Source: Variovorax sp. HW608 (GTDB taxonomy: Bacteria > Pseudomonadota > Gammaproteobacteria > Burkholderiales > Burkholderiaceae_C). Taken from it: 64,000 bases of DNA. The notes below the pieces were generated by a model. That model was given only the letters and a program-made list of their open reading frames with translations. It searched no databases and was not told the DNA's origin. A program made the position numbers and the translations under genes. The stretch is taken from positions 4,986,229 to 5,050,228 of the forward strand of contig NZ_LT607803.1 in assembly GCF_900090195.1 (NCBI RefSeq), in the 5' to 3' direction. This document shows, in pieces, positions 1 through 9,351 of this stretch. The number at the start of each line of letters is the position of its first letter. The first letter of the stretch is position 1.

Positions 1-1
1 G

Positions 2-127
2 CTGGCGCTGTCGGTGCCGCCGCTGATCCGGGACGCGCCGAGGTCCGTGGCCCTGATCCGGACGATCGGGCGCCTGGGCTGGTGGGCGCGGCCTGCCGGC
101 GACGGAGGCGCCGGATCGGGCGATTGA
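2..127 (+). CDS. C-terminus of an unidentified protein (5' end outside window)
   Basis: Forward frame 2 is open from the left edge to a TGA at 125-127 and gives 41 residues. They include LALSVPPLIRDAPRSVALIR and a Gly-rich end (GDGGAGSGD). The piece converges on the ABC ATPase gene with a 14-nt gap. No ATG, GTG or TTG occurs on the minus strand between the left edge and the ATPase stop, so this stretch does not begin a downstream partner of that gene. I do not recognise the family. It could be chance open frame, since only 126 nt are visible. Confidence 0.35.
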   Translation: MALSVPPLIRDAPRSVALIRTIGRLGWWARPAGDGGAGSGD

Positions 128-141
128 GCCTGCGGGGCGCG

Positions 142-795
142 TTAGCGCACGCCGTCGGCGCTCAGATGCAGCACCCGGTCGGCGCGCCCCGCCGCGGCTT
201 CCGAGTGGGTAACCAGGACCAGCGCCGCGCCCTGCTCGCGCGTCTGCGCGAGCAGCACCTCCAGCACGCGCGCCGCGGTGGTCGGATCGAGGTTGCCGGT
301 CGGCTCGTCCGCGAGCAGCAGCGACGGCCGGTGCACCAGCGCACGCGCGATCGCGACGCGCTGCAACTGGCCGCCGCTGAGCTGCTGCGGCAGACGATCG
401 CCGAGCCCGGCCAGCCCCACTGCGTCGAGCATCCGCGCCACGCGCTCGTCGGCTGCCGCGCCGCGTTGGCCGAGCAGCATCAGCGGCAGCGCGACGTTCT
501 GCGACACGTCGAGATGCGGCAGCACATGGAAGGCCTGGAACACGAAGCCGACATGGCGGCGCCGCCAGACCGCGCGCGCCTCGGCATCGAGCGATCCGAT
601 GTCGACGCCGTCGTGCACCACGCTGCCGGCATCCCAGTGGTCGAGCCCGGCCATGCAGTTGAGCAGCGTCGACTTGCCCACGCCCGATTCGCCGACGATC
701 GCCACGAATTCGCCGCTCGCGACCTCGAGCGAGACATGCTCGAACACGGGCACGTCCCCATAGTGCTTGCCCAGGTCGTTGACTTGCAGCGTCAT
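142..795 (-). CDS. ABC transporter ATP-binding protein, LolD/MacB-like
   Basis: A 217-residue nucleotide-binding subunit that would power a membrane export or lipoprotein-sorting permease. Visible motifs are Walker [10 protein letters not shown] (35-43), Q-loop Q87, signature LSGGQ (139-143), Walker B LLLADEP (159-165) and the switch histidine in LVTHS (about 197). The [14 protein letters not shown] segment is typical of the LolD/MacB/FtsE subgroup. The ATG overlaps the miaA stop (ATGA at 792-795), implying translational coupling. A longer reading starting at 1227 only runs through the miaA antiparallel frame and was discarded. No FtsX-type permease gene lies beside it in the window, so the substrate cannot be named. 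Confidence 0.88.
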   Translation of the reverse strand: MTLQVNDLGKHYGDVPVFEHVSLEVASGEFVAIVGESGVGKSTLLNCMAGLDHWDAGSVVHDGVDIGSLDAEARAVWRRRHVGFVFQAFHVLPHLDVSQNVALPLMLLGQRGAAADERVARMLDAVGLAGLGDRLPQQLSGGQLQRVAIARALVHRPSLLLADEPTGNLDPTTAARVLEVLLAQTREQGAALVLVTHSEAAAGRADRVLHLSADGVR

Positions 796-1745
796 GCGAC
801 CTTTGCCACCTGTCGCACCACCTGCGCGATCGCATCCGGCGCCTCGGCCGCGATGACGTGGCGCTCGCGCATGCTGCGCAGCCAGGTGATCTGCCGCTTG
901 GCGAGCTGGCGCGTGGCGGCGATGCCGCGCTCGCGAAGCTCGGCCATCGGCCAGCCGCCGTCCAGCGCCTCCCAGGCCTGCCGGTAGCCGACGCAGCGCA
1001 TCGAGGGCAGGTCGGCGTGGAGGTCGCCGCGTGCGCGCAGGGCCTGCAGCTCGGCGATGAAGCCCGAGGCCAGCATCGCATCGAAGCGCATCGCGATGCG
1101 CTCGTGCAGCCATGCGCGTTCGGTGGGTTCCAGCGAGATCAGCGCCGCGGCCGGCCATCCGCTCGCGAGCGCGCCGGTGTTGCCGGCCGCATGGAAGCTC
1201 GAAATCGGCTGCCCGCTGGTGTGCCACACCTCCAGCGCGCGCTGGATGCGCTGGCTGTCGTTCGGCGCCAGCCGGGCCGCGGTGGTCGGATCGACTTCGG
1301 CGAGCCGTGCATGCATCGCGGGCCAGCCCAGCGCGGCGGCGTCGGCTTCGAGGCGCTTGCGCAGTTCGGGGTCGGCGGCCGGCATCGCATCGATGCCTTC
1401 GGCCAGCGCCTTGAAGTACAGCATCGTGCCCCCGACCAGCAGCGGCAAATGGCCACGCGCGGCAATCTCGACGATGAGCCGCCGCGCATCCTGCACGAAG
1501 GCGGCCGCGCTGTAGGCATCGCGCGGGTCGATGATGTCGATCAGGTGATGCGGCACCTCGGCGCGCTCTTCGCGCGTGGGCTTGGCGGTGCCGATGTCCA
1601 TGCCGCGATAGACCAGCGCCGAATCGACGCTGACGATCTCGACCGGGCGCAGGCGCGCGACGGCCAGCGCTGCCGCGGTCTTGCCCGATGCGGTCGGTCC
1701 TGCGAGCGCCACGTAGCGCGGCGCGGCGCTGCCGTCAGTGGCCAT
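792..1745 (-). CDS. miaA: tRNA dimethylallyltransferase
   Basis: MiaA transfers the dimethylallyl group of DMAPP to N6 of A37 in tRNAs reading UNN codons. The P-loop GPTASGKT (16-23) is followed by the conserved [16 protein letters not shown] block, the HHLIDI segment, and the late [12 protein letters not shown] tRNA-binding motif. I chose the internal ATG (MATDGS, 317 aa). An upstream ATG four codons earlier would lie deeper in the preceding MFS gene, which already overlaps by 11 nt. Length fits the family. It sits in a minus-strand run mutL, hydrolase, MFS, miaA, ABC ATPase; mutL and miaA are commonly near each other in proteobacteria. Confidence 0.95.
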   Translation of the reverse strand: MATDGSAAPRYVALAGPTASGKTAAALAVARLRPVEIVSVDSALVYRGMDIGTAKPTREERAEVPHHLIDIIDPRDAYSAAAFVQDARRLIVEIAARGHLPLLVGGTMLYFKALAEGIDAMPAADPELRKRLEADAAALGWPAMHARLAEVDPTTAARLAPNDSQRIQRALEVWHTSGQPISSFHAAGNTGALASGWPAAALISLEPTERAWLHERIAMRFDAMLASGFIAELQALRARGDLHADLPSMRCVGYRQAWEALDGGWPMAELRERGIAATRQLAKRQITWLRSMRERHVIAAEAPDAIAQVVRQVAKVA

Positions 1746-2988
1746 GCGCCTCTCCATGCCGGCGCACCAGCGTCCAGGCCACGAGCGCGATGCAGACGCT
1801 CCAGAACCACATGCCGAGCGTGAGCGGCATCACGGTGCCGTCCATGCGGGTTCCGAGCCAGCCGCCGATGCCGAAGGCGGCCAGCATCATGATGAAGCCG
1901 TTGAGCGCCGATGCCGCGCCCGCCGCCTGCGGAGAAGGCCCGACCGCGCCCGTCTGTCCGCAGGGCTGGTGCACCCCGTGTCCGAGCATCATGAGGGTGA
2001 GCGGCCCCACGATCGACGCGACCGACTGCACGCCCGCCAGCGAGAGCACGCCCATCGCGGTGCCGCCCACCAGCGTGAGAACGCCGGCCCGCGACACGCT
2101 GCCGCGGACGCCATGGCGCGCGAGCCAGCGGCGGCAGATGAAGGTGCCCGCGATGTAGGCGACGGAGTTCCACAGCATCACGAGCCCGTACTGCGTCTTC
2201 GAGAGGCCGAGTACCTGGATGAAGACGAAGGAGGATGAAGCGAGGAATGTGAAGAGCAGCCCGTAGGCCGCGGTCGTGAGCGCGCTGAAGGCGAGGAAGG
2301 TCGGGTTGCGCAGCACCATGGTCCAGGTCGAGGCCATCGTGGCGAGGCGCAGCGCCTCCGGGTTGCGCGCCGGCAGCGTCTCGTTGAAGCGCAGCGCGAT
2401 CAGCGCCAGCGTGGCCGCGCCGAACAAGGTCGGCACCAGGAGCGCGAAGCGCCAGCCGAAGAGGTCGGAGACCCCTCCGCCCGTCGGCGCGCACAGGCAG
2501 GCGATGACGCCCAGCCCGGTCAGCGCGCGCGACATGACGCGCGCGCCCTCGGCCGGCTGGTAGAGGTCGCGCACGATCGCGCGTGCCGCCATCACGGCCG
2601 AGCCCATCGCTGCGCCCTGCAGCGTGCGCCAGACGATCAGCACTTCGATCGAGGGCGCGACCGCGCCGCCGATGCTCGCGATCACGTAGCCGCCCAGTCC
2701 CCACAGCAGCACCGGCCGCCGGCCGAAGCGGTCCGACAGCGGCCCGAAGACGAGTTGCGAGCTGCCGAAGGCCAACAGCAGCGCGCTCAGCGTGAGCTGC
2801 GCCTGCGCCATCCGCGCGCCGAGGCTGGCCGTGAGCGCGGGAAGTGCGGGCAGGTAGAGATCGGTCGTGACCGGCTGGAGGCCCAGCAGCAGCGCGAGCA
2901 CGAGCACGAGCAGGGCGGCCGGCATGCCGGCGATGCGGGAAGCGGTCCGGGAGGAAGGGGAGAGGGCCTGTGCGGCGGGGGGCGGCAT
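1735..2988 (-). CDS. Bcr/CflA-family MFS drug exporter
   Basis: A 417-residue, 12-helix proton-coupled exporter of the inner membrane. The N-terminal signature [12 protein letters not shown] and the loop 2-3 motif [16 protein letters not shown] are characteristic of the Bcr/CflA drug-resistance branch; [10 protein letters not shown] and the LCAPTGGG motif-C-like segment also fit. The start at 2988 (MPPPAAQ) is preferred because 80 upstream residues of the longer frame are Arg/Ser/Thr-rich and unlike a membrane protein. Its 3' end overlaps the miaA start by 11 nt. Substrate is unknown; bicyclomycin- or chloramphenicol-like compounds are only family-level guesses. Confidence 0.9.
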   Translation of the reverse strand: MPPPAAQALSPSSRTASRIAGMPAALLVLVLALLLGLQPVTTDLYLPALPALTASLGARMAQAQLTLSALLLAFGSSQLVFGPLSDRFGRRPVLLWGLGGYVIASIGGAVAPSIEVLIVWRTLQGAAMGSAVMAARAIVRDLYQPAEGARVMSRALTGLGVIACLCAPTGGGVSDLFGWRFALLVPTLFGAATLALIALRFNETLPARNPEALRLATMASTWTMVLRNPTFLAFSALTTAAYGLLFTFLASSSFVFIQVLGLSKTQYGLVMLWNSVAYIAGTFICRRWLARHGVRGSVSRAGVLTLVGGTAMGVLSLAGVQSVASIVGPLTLMMLGHGVHQPCGQTGAVGPSPQAAGAASALNGFIMMLAAFGIGGWLGTRMDGTVMPLTLGMWFWSVCIALVAWTLVRRHGEAHGH

Positions 2989-3013
2989 GCGCCCAAGGGT
3001 AACAAAGCCCGCG

Positions 3014-3937
3014 TCAGAGCGAAGGCGCGGCCGCGCCGTGCGCGACGGCGGGTGCGCTCGCCGCCACGTCCGCGGGCGCTTCGAGCGGCGGCTCGTGCAT
3101 GCGGAACAGTTGCGCGAGCGCCGCGCGGTACTGCGCCTGCCCGATCGAATTGAGGTTGTGGTGCGATCCGCCTTCGACCAGCACGAACATCTTCGGCACC
3201 GTGGCGGCGTCGTAGAGCTTGCGGCCAAGCGTCGGGTTGATCAGGCTGTCTGCGGTGCCATGCACCACGAGCAGCGGGGCATCGATGTCCTTGACCTTGC
3301 TGATCGCCTCGAAGCGCTGCGTGATGAAGGGGCCGAAGGGCAGCCAGCCCCACTTGAAGCTGCTGACCACGTCGGCGATCGAGGTGAAGGTGCTCTCGAC
3401 GATGATGCCGCTCTCGTCGTGCACGCGCGATGCGAGGTCGATGCCGATCGCGCCGCCGAGGGAGTGGCCGAAGATGTAGCGCGGCTGCCTGGGATGGTGC
3501 GCGGCGAGCCACTTCCAGGCCTCGAGCGCGTCCTCGCGCGCCGAATCTTCGGACGGCAAAGCTTTGGAGCTCTTGCCGAAGCCGCGGTAGTCGATCGCGA
3601 GCACCGAGAAGCCCAGCTCGTTCATGCGCCGCATCCGCGGCGATGAGCCGGTCACGTTGTAGCGCGCACCATGCAGGTAGAGCATGACCGGCTGGCCCGG
3701 AGATTCCGGCGCGCGGCCGAGCCACAGCCCGTGCAGCTTCACCGGCTCGCCGGTGAGCGAGGACTTGAACTCGATCCAGACGTCGTCCATGCCCCTGCTG
3801 CTGGCTTCCGAATTGCCCCAGCTGCGGTCGCTGGGCTGGAAGATCCATTCGCGCTGGCGCTCGTCGAGCGTCGAACAGCCGGCTGCCAGCAGGGCGACCA
3901 GGGCGGTGGCGGATGCGTACAGGGACCAGGGTTTCAT
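3014..3937 (-). CDS. Lipoprotein alpha/beta hydrolase
   Basis: A 307-residue serine hydrolase predicted to be lipid-anchored. A hydrophobic signal ends in the lipobox LAAGC (Cys21). The core shows the oxyanion-region HGARYN, YRGFGKS, nucleophile elbow GHSLGG (Ser159), the acid-bearing strand VVHGTADSLIN and the catalytic histidine in GGSHHNL. This layout matches the BAAT/Bem46-like hydrolases. Substrate is unknown. It lies 25 nt upstream of the MFS exporter in the same orientation and may share its transcript. The Ala/Pro-rich C-terminus (residues about 286-307) is probably disordered. Confidence 0.85.
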   Translation of the reverse strand: MKPWSLYASATALVALLAAGCSTLDERQREWIFQPSDRSWGNSEASSRGMDDVWIEFKSSLTGEPVKLHGLWLGRAPESPGQPVMLYLHGARYNVTGSSPRMRRMNELGFSVLAIDYRGFGKSSKALPSEDSAREDALEAWKWLAAHHPRQPRYIFGHSLGGAIGIDLASRVHDESGIIVESTFTSIADVVSSFKWGWLPFGPFITQRFEAISKVKDIDAPLLVVHGTADSLINPTLGRKLYDAATVPKMFVLVEGGSHHNLNSIGQAQYRAALAQLFRMHEPPLEAPADVAASAPAVAHGAAAPSL

Positions 3938-4116
3938 GAACGTCGAAAGATAGGCACTCAGCCGGAAAGTTCAACGAAAGACCTCATGCAACGGATGTGC
4001 CCGCCAAGCCGATGACCCCGGAAAACCCTAGGTTTGGCGCGCGCGTGCGCGGATCCGGGGCAAGGATGCCGCCGGATGTAAGCGTGGTAAGGAAAAGAAG
4101 AGCGGTGAGCGTTCGC

Positions 4117-5994
4117 TCAGCGACCGCGCATGAAGAGCGCGTCGAGCTCGCGGACCGACAGTTGGCGCCATGTCGGCCGCCCGTGGTTGCACTGGTCGGA
4201 GCGTTCGGTGGCTTCCATCTGGCGCAACAGCGCGTTCATCTCGTCGATGGTCAGCTTGCGGTTGGCGCGCACCGCGCCGTGGCAGGCCATGGTCGAGAGC
4301 AGCTCGTTCTGCGCGCGCTGCACCACGGTGCTGGCATCGTGCTGGGCCAGCTCGGCGAGCACGCTGCGCGCGAGCTCGACCGGATCGCCCTCCGCCAGCG
4401 TGCTGGGCACGGCACGCACCGCGAGGGTGCGCGGCGAGAACGGCGATATTTCGAGTCCCAGCGAGGGCAGCACCGCGGCACATGCTTCCGCGGTCGCGAC
4501 TTCCTGTGGCGTCGCCGCGAAGGTGGCGGGAATCAGCAGCGGCTGGCTCGCGATCGCCGCGCCGTCGAGCTGCGTCTTCAGCCGTTCGTAGACGATGCGT
4601 TCGTGCGCCGCGTGCATGTCGACGATCACGAGGCCCTGGCTGTTCTCCGCGAGGATGTAGACGCCCTGCAGTTGCGCGAGCGCGCGGCCCAGGGGCCAGC
4701 TTCCCTCCGCGGCCGTGCCGATGCCGGGCGGGACTTGCGCTGCCGGCGCGAATGCAGACGGCGCGAGGGGTGCGCTCGCGGGCGCTGCGCGGGTGTCCGA
4801 TGTCGGCAGCGAAACCGGCGTCGCCGATTTGTCGCGGTAGGCGGGCCACATCGCCGCCGCATCGCCGAGGCCGCGTTCGGACGCGAACGGAATCGCGGGT
4901 TGCGTCCAAGAAGCCGCTTGGGGCAAGGCGCGCGGCTTGAAGAAGGGCTCGGCAGGCGCAGCAGCCGCATCGCCGGCGCGCGGCGCCGCGAGTGCGTTCT
5001 CGATGGCATGGCGCACCGCCTGATGCACTTCGCGGCTGTCGCGGAAGCGCACTTCGATCTTGGTCGGATGCACGTTGACATCGACGCGCGCCGGATCGAT
5101 CTCGAGGTAGAGCGCATACACCGGCTGGCGCTGGCCGTGCAGGACGTCCTCGTAGGCGCTGCGCACCGCGTGGGCGAGCACCTTGTCGCGAACGAAGCGC
5201 CCGTTCACGTAGAAGAACTGCTGGTCGGCGCGCGACCGCGCCGCATCGGGGATGCCCGCGCGGCCGGTGACGCGCACCGGGCCGGCCGCGTGATCGACCA
5301 CCACGCCGTGCTTCACGAAGTCGTCGCCGAGCGTGTCGGCCAGCCGCTGCTCCAGCGTGGCCGCCGTGCGCCATTGTTCGACCAATCGGCCTTCGTGCCA
5401 GATCGAGAAGCCGACATCGGGCCGCGCGAGCGCGTGGCGGCGCACGGCCTCGATGCAGTGCGCGAGTTCCGTCGCATCGGTCTTCAGGAACTTGCGGCGC
5501 GCGGGTGTCGCGAAGAAGAGTTCGCGCACTTCGACCGTGGTGCCGGTCGCGCGCGCCACGGGACGCAACTCGCCGGTGCGGCCATCGAGCGCGAAGGCGC
5601 CGTCGGCGCCGGCGAAGCGCGACTGGATGCTGAGTTCGGCGATCGCGTTGATCGCCGCGAGCGCCTCGCCGCGAAAGCCCATCGTGCCGACGGTCTCGAG
5701 GTCGTGCAGGCTTGCGATCTTGCTTGTCGCGTGGCGGCGCAGCGCCAGCGGAAGCTCATCGCGCGGCAGGCCCGTGCCGTCGTCCTCGACCGAGATCAGG
5801 CGAACACCGCCCGCGGAGAGCCGCACCGTGATCTGCCGCGCGCCGGCGTCGAGCGCGTTGTCGAGCAGCTCGCGGATCACCGACGCAGGGCGCTCCACCA
5901 CTTCGCCGGCCGCGATCTGGCTGATCAGTTCGTCGGCAAGCTCGCGGATCGGGCGCCGCGTGGCAGGGTCTGCGGAAGAGGGGAGTGCGCTCAC
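4117..5994 (-). CDS. mutL: DNA mismatch repair protein MutL
   Basis: MutL couples MutS mismatch recognition to strand incision. The GHKL ATPase is clear: ELLDNALDAGA (42-52), DDGTG (71-75) and GFRGEAL (106-112). A Pro/Ala-rich linker separates it from a C-terminal domain holding DMHAAHERIVYE, which fits the DxHA(x)2E(x)4E endonuclease motif. This suggests the protein itself nicks DNA, as in bacteria without MutH. The 625-residue length is normal. The start is the only good ATG before the divergent dedA-like gene (48-nt gap), so promoters for both must lie in or near 5995-6042. Confidence 0.96.
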   Translation of the reverse strand: MSALPSSADPATRRPIRELADELISQIAAGEVVERPASVIRELLDNALDAGARQITVRLSAGGVRLISVEDDGTGLPRDELPLALRRHATSKIASLHDLETVGTMGFRGEALAAINAIAELSIQSRFAGADGAFALDGRTGELRPVARATGTTVEVRELFFATPARRKFLKTDATELAHCIEAVRRHALARPDVGFSIWHEGRLVEQWRTAATLEQRLADTLGDDFVKHGVVVDHAAGPVRVTGRAGIPDAARSRADQQFFYVNGRFVRDKVLAHAVRSAYEDVLHGQRQPVYALYLEIDPARVDVNVHPTKIEVRFRDSREVHQAVRHAIENALAAPRAGDAAAAPAEPFFKPRALPQAASWTQPAIPFASERGLGDAAAMWPAYRDKSATPVSLPTSDTRAAPASAPLAPSAFAPAAQVPPGIGTAAEGSWPLGRALAQLQGVYILAENSQGLVIVDMHAAHERIVYERLKTQLDGAAIASQPLLIPATFAATPQEVATAEACAAVLPSLGLEISPFSPRTLAVRAVPSTLAEGDPVELARSVLAELAQHDASTVVQRAQNELLSTMACHGAVRANRKLTIDEMNALLRQMEATERSDQCNHGRPTWRQLSVRELDALFMRGR

Positions 5995-6042
5995 GGGGAC
6001 ATTCTAGAAGGGCCCCCTTGTGCAGTCGTGATAATGCGCGCC

Positions 6043-6693
6043 ATGGAAATCATCAGCTTTCTCGTCGATTTCATCCTCCATATCGACAAGCATCTCGAAG
6101 CCTTCGTTGCGGCCTACGGCGTCTGGGTCTACGGCCTCCTGTTCCTCATCGTGTTCGTCGAAACGGGGCTCGTCGTGATGCCCTTCCTGCCCGGCGATTC
6201 GCTCCTCTTCATCGTCGGCGCGTTGAGCGGCGCGGGGCTGATGAACGTCGGGCTCGCGGTGCCGATCCTGCTCGCGGCCGCGGTCCTCGGCGACCAGTGC
6301 AACTACAGCATCGGCCGCTACTTCGGGCCGAAGGTGTTCCAGTGGGAGAGCTCGCGCTTCTTCAACCGCAAGGCCTTCGACCAGGCGCATGCGTTCTACG
6401 AGCGCTATGGCGCCATCACGATCGTGCTCGCGCGCTTCATGCCGTTCATCCGCACCTTCGCGCCTTTCGTGGCCGGCGTGGCCGAGATGACGCGCGGCAG
6501 GTTCACCTTGTTCAACGTCGTGGGCGGCTTGATCTGGGTGCTGGGCATCACGACCGCGGGCTACTTCTTCGGCAACCTGCCGCTGGTGCGCGAGCATCTG
6601 GAGAAGATCATCTGGGGCCTGATCCTCATCCCCGGATTGATCGCGATCTTCGGTGCATGGCGCGGCTCGCGCAGTGCTTCCGCAGCGCGCTGA
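6043..6693 (+). CDS. DedA-family membrane protein
   Basis: A 216-residue polytopic inner-membrane protein of the DedA/VTT family, members of which support envelope homeostasis and undecaprenyl-phosphate or phospholipid flipping. Visible hallmarks are the re-entrant motif FVETGLVVMPFLPGDSLLF near residue 40, the GxRxxxx-like ILARFMPFIRTFAPFVAGV segment around 130-148, and terminal helices. ATG at 6043 (MEIISF) is preferred; 6034 would add three residues. A much longer upstream open frame covers the antisense of mutL and is not coding. The gene is followed by a strong bidirectional terminator. Confidence 0.92.
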   Translation: MEIISFLVDFILHIDKHLEAFVAAYGVWVYGLLFLIVFVETGLVVMPFLPGDSLLFIVGALSGAGLMNVGLAVPILLAAAVLGDQCNYSIGRYFGPKVFQWESSRFFNRKAFDQAHAFYERYGAITIVLARFMPFIRTFAPFVAGVAEMTRGRFTLFNVVGGLIWVLGITTAGYFFGNLPLVREHLEKIIWGLILIPGLIAIFGAWRGSRSASAAR

Positions 6694-6717
6694 CGGACAA
6701 GCGATTCCCACAACAAG

Positions 6718-6745
6718 AAAGCGCGCCCGAAGGCGCGCTTTTTCG
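6718..6745. terminator. Bidirectional rho-independent terminator
   Basis: The arms AAAGCGCGCC (6718-6727) and GGCGCGCTTT (6732-6741) form a perfect 10-bp stem around a CGAA loop, with T-rich sequence on the right and A-rich sequence on the left. It lies between the convergent DedA gene (ends 6693) and the glycine-zipper gene (ends 6760), so it can serve both. Confidence 0.85.
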
Positions 6746-6759
6746 TTTGTCCGGGCCGC

Positions 6760-7047
6760 TCAGTAACGAGGTCCGTTGTTCGGGTAGTAGCTGTTGCTCG
6801 GGTAGTAGTCCCGGCCGTAGTAGTAGTTGCGTTGGTCGGCGCTGCGGCCGACCTGGTTGCCGATCAAGCCACCGACTGCCGCGCCGCCCACCGTCGATGC
6901 GGTGTTGCCGCCGATCGCGTGGCCGATCACCGCGCCGCCCACTGCGCCGCCTGCCGTGCCCAACTGCTCGTTCGGTCCTGCGGCGCAGCCTGCCAAGGTC
7001 AAGATCGCAGTGGCAGCCGCAGCCGTGATCCAAAGTCTCGTCTTCAT
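6760..7047 (-). CDS. Small glycine-zipper lipoprotein
   Basis: A 95-residue predicted outer-membrane lipoprotein. A signal peptide ends in lipobox LTLAGC. The middle repeats small-residue motifs GGAVGGAVIGHAIGG and GGAAVGGLIGNQVG, the glycine-zipper 2TM pattern seen in SlyB/17-kDa-antigen-like proteins, and the C-terminus is Tyr/Asn-rich (YYYGRDYYPSNSYYPNN). ATG 7047 is preferred to an in-frame GTG three codons upstream. Function is unknown; the family is generally tied to envelope stress. Confidence 0.82.
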   Translation of the reverse strand: MKTRLWITAAAATAILTLAGCAAGPNEQLGTAGGAVGGAVIGHAIGGNTASTVGGAAVGGLIGNQVGRSADQRNYYYGRDYYPSNSYYPNNGPRY

Positions 7048-7175
7048 GATGTTCACCTTTCAGTGATTGGTGAACTTCATTCTCCGGAGACGGCTGTGCG
7101 CACGTGTAGGAAATGACCCCGGTGTCTTGAACGAATGCGCTATCGGCACGTGAACGACAAATTGCGCGCAGGGCA

Positions 7176-8128
7176 TCAGTGCAGGCGTTGCGCGTCGCGC
7201 TGCCTCGGTGCAAGGTGAATGCCCGCGATCATGCAGCGCACCGAGCCGCCGGCCATTTCCACCGTCGGCACCGCGAGCGGCACGAGTCGCGCGGAGCGCT
7301 CGATCAGCGCTTTCTGCGGCGCGGTGAGGCTCGCGCACGCGCGCTGCGAGAGCGCGAGGATGCGCCCATCGCGTCCCGACAACTCGATCGCATTGCCTGC
7401 GAAGTCGGCGATCTGTCCGGCGCTCAAGGCGATGACTTCGCGTCCCGATTCTTCGAGCCGTGCACGCACTTCGTCCGCGCGGCGGCGGTCCGGGATGAGG
7501 TCGAGGCCCACCATCGCGAACGCGGTCGCGACGCACATCAGCACGTTGGTGTGATAGACCGGCCGGCCCGTTGGATCGCAGGTGTCGAACGCAATCGGTT
7601 CGAAATTGAAGTGCGTGCTGAAGCGTTCGAGCGCGACCTGGTCGGCGCGGTTCGAGCGTGCGACGTAGGCCACGCGCGCCATGTGGTCGAGCACCATCGC
7701 GCCGGTGCCTTCGAGGAAGAGCCCGTCGTGCTCGAGGCCCGAGTAGTCGATCACCTCCTGCACGCGGTAATCGGCCTTGAGCGTCTCGATGATCTCCGGG
7801 CGGCGCTCGCGGCGGCGGTTCTCGCAGTACATCGGATAGAGCGCGACGTGGCCGCCCGGATGCGTGGAGAACCAGTTGTTCGGGAACACCGAGTCCGGCG
7901 TGTCGCGCTCGCCGCGGTCCTCGAAGAGGTGCACTCGCACGCCTTCGCTTTCGAGGCGCTCGGCAGCCGCGGTCACTTCGCGGTAGGCCGAACGCGCGAG
8001 GGCCTCCGCGGATTCCCGGCACGCGTCTGGAATGCGTTGTCCGCCGCGGTTTCGGGATTGGGGGTGAAGCCATGCGGGCGGATCATGACGATGGCAGAGG
8101 GGGCCTGGATGGAGCGGAGCGTGGACAC
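7176..8128 (-). pseudogene. ctlX: CtlX-like citrulline/arginine-deiminase-family hydrolase, frameshifted
   Basis: An amidinotransferase-fold hydrolase of the CtlX (citrulline utilisation) group. The 5' part starts at GTG 8128, behind an AGAGAGGAA ribosome site, and reads IVMIRPHGFTPNPETAADNAFQTRAG. It then loses frame at the CCC run 8015-8017 (GGG on the coding strand). The remainder resumes one frame over with ESAEALARSAYREVTAAAERL and continues to the catalytic-Cys region GGSVRCMIAGIHL. Adding one base restores a normal 317-residue protein. As written the gene is split; it may be a true mutation or a homopolymer sequencing error. It is 32 nt downstream of an ornithine cyclodeaminase gene. 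Confidence 0.85.
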
Positions 8129-8160
8129 GGGTGCGGTTCCTCTCTCTGGTGACGGGGAGT

Positions 8161-9210
8161 TCAGGCCACGCGGCGCATCACTGCGCGCGAAGCGCCGGGG
8201 CGGGTGTATCGAAACAGGTCCTTCGGGTCGTCGGCCGCCGGCACGAGTTCGACGTCGACGCCCATGTCGCGCGACATGGCCTGGTCGAACACGTAGCGCA
8301 AGGTGGAATAGTCCTCGAGCGCGAAGCCCACCGAGTCGAACACGGTGACCTGCGATGGATGCTGGCGGCCCGCTTCGATGCCGGCAAGCACGCGCCACAG
8401 GTCGATCACCGGGAAGTCCTTCGGCAACTGCTGGATGTCGCCTTCGATGCGCGTCTGCGGCTCGTACTCGACGAACACGCGCGCATGGCGCAGCACGTCC
8501 ACGTGCAGTTCGGTCTTGCCGGGGCAGTCGCCGCCGATCGCGTTGATGTGCATGCCCGGCTCGATCATGTCGGGCGTGAGGATGGTGGCGTAGGTCTTGT
8601 CGGCGGTGACCGTGGTCACGATGTCGGCGCCGCGCACCGCTTCGGCGGTCGATGCAGAGCGGATCAGCTTCAGCTGCGGATAGACCGAGAGGTTGCGAAC
8701 CAGCTTGTCCGTGGCGCGCGGATCGACGTCGTAGACCGCGATCTCGTCGATGCCCAGATGCGCATGGAAGGCGAGCGCCTGGAACTCGCTCTGCGCGCCG
8801 TTGCCGATCAGCGCCATGCGCCGCGCGTCGGGCCGTGCGAGCGCGCGCGCCGCCATCAGCGAGGTCGCGCAGGTGCGCAGCGCGGTCGCGACGGTGAGCT
8901 CGGACAGCAGCACCGGATAGCCGGTGTCCACTTCCGCCAGCACCCCGAAGGCCATCACCGTGTAGAGGCCCTTCGCGGTGTTGCTCGGGTGGCCGTTGAC
9001 GTACTTGAAGGCATAGGTCTTGGCGCTGGAGACCGGCATCAGCTCGATCACGCCGATGTCGGAGTGGCTCGCCAGGCGGGCCGATTTGTCGAAGTCGGCC
9101 CAGCGGATGAAGTCCTCGCGGATCACGTCGGAGAGCTCGCCGATGAACGGGATCACGCCGACGTCCTGGATCAGGCGGGACATGGTGGGGACATCGATGA
9201 AGCGGGTCAT
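8161..9210 (-). CDS. Ornithine cyclodeaminase family protein
   Basis: A 349-residue NAD-dependent enzyme of the ornithine cyclodeaminase/mu-crystallin family, expected to convert L-ornithine to L-proline and ammonia. Seen are the N-terminal substrate-site stretch DKSARLASHSDIGVIELMPV, the dinucleotide-binding GNGAQSEFQALAF, and DIVTTVTADK and GDCPGKTEL, all typical of the bacterial Ocd branch. ATG 9210 follows a GGAGAGCCTC ribosome site; the 15-codon extension is rejected. With the downstream ctlX gene and the divergent Lrp regulator it forms a plausible arginine/citrulline/ornithine catabolic unit. Confidence 0.93.
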   Translation of the reverse strand: MTRFIDVPTMSRLIQDVGVIPFIGELSDVIREDFIRWADFDKSARLASHSDIGVIELMPVSSAKTYAFKYVNGHPSNTAKGLYTVMAFGVLAEVDTGYPVLLSELTVATALRTCATSLMAARALARPDARRMALIGNGAQSEFQALAFHAHLGIDEIAVYDVDPRATDKLVRNLSVYPQLKLIRSASTAEAVRGADIVTTVTADKTYATILTPDMIEPGMHINAIGGDCPGKTELHVDVLRHARVFVEYEPQTRIEGDIQQLPKDFPVIDLWRVLAGIEAGRQHPSQVTVFDSVGFALEDYSTLRYVFDQAMSRDMGVDVELVPAADDPKDLFRYTRPGASRAVMRRVA

Positions 9211-9321
9211 GAGGCTCTCCTTGCGGGGCGCAGGGCATTGGTCGGATGAGCTCATTGTTCCGCCCGGCGGTGCCAGATTGAACCCCTCAACCTGTCAAAT
9301 CCAGCGATTAAGCTTGCAATC

Positions 9322-9339
9322 TGCTAGATATGAATAGCA
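9322..9339. promoter_or_regulatory. Inverted repeat in the ocd/Lrp divergent promoter region
   Basis: TGCTA (9322-9326) and TAGCA (9335-9339) form an inverted repeat with an 8-nt AT-rich spacer. It sits in the 141-nt gap between the divergent cyclodeaminase and Lrp-family genes, 13 nt before the Lrp start. Lrp-family proteins usually bind short AT-centred palindromes near their own gene, so this is a reasonable operator candidate. That role is inferred. Confidence 0.45.
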
Positions 9340-9351
9340 AAATGCCATGTC

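Noticed and set aside
3997..6042. Long plus-strand open frame running into the DedA gene (about 680 extra residues)
   Set aside because: It is antisense to mutL and Arg/His-rich; only the part from 6043 looks like a protein family. High GC makes such shadow frames common.
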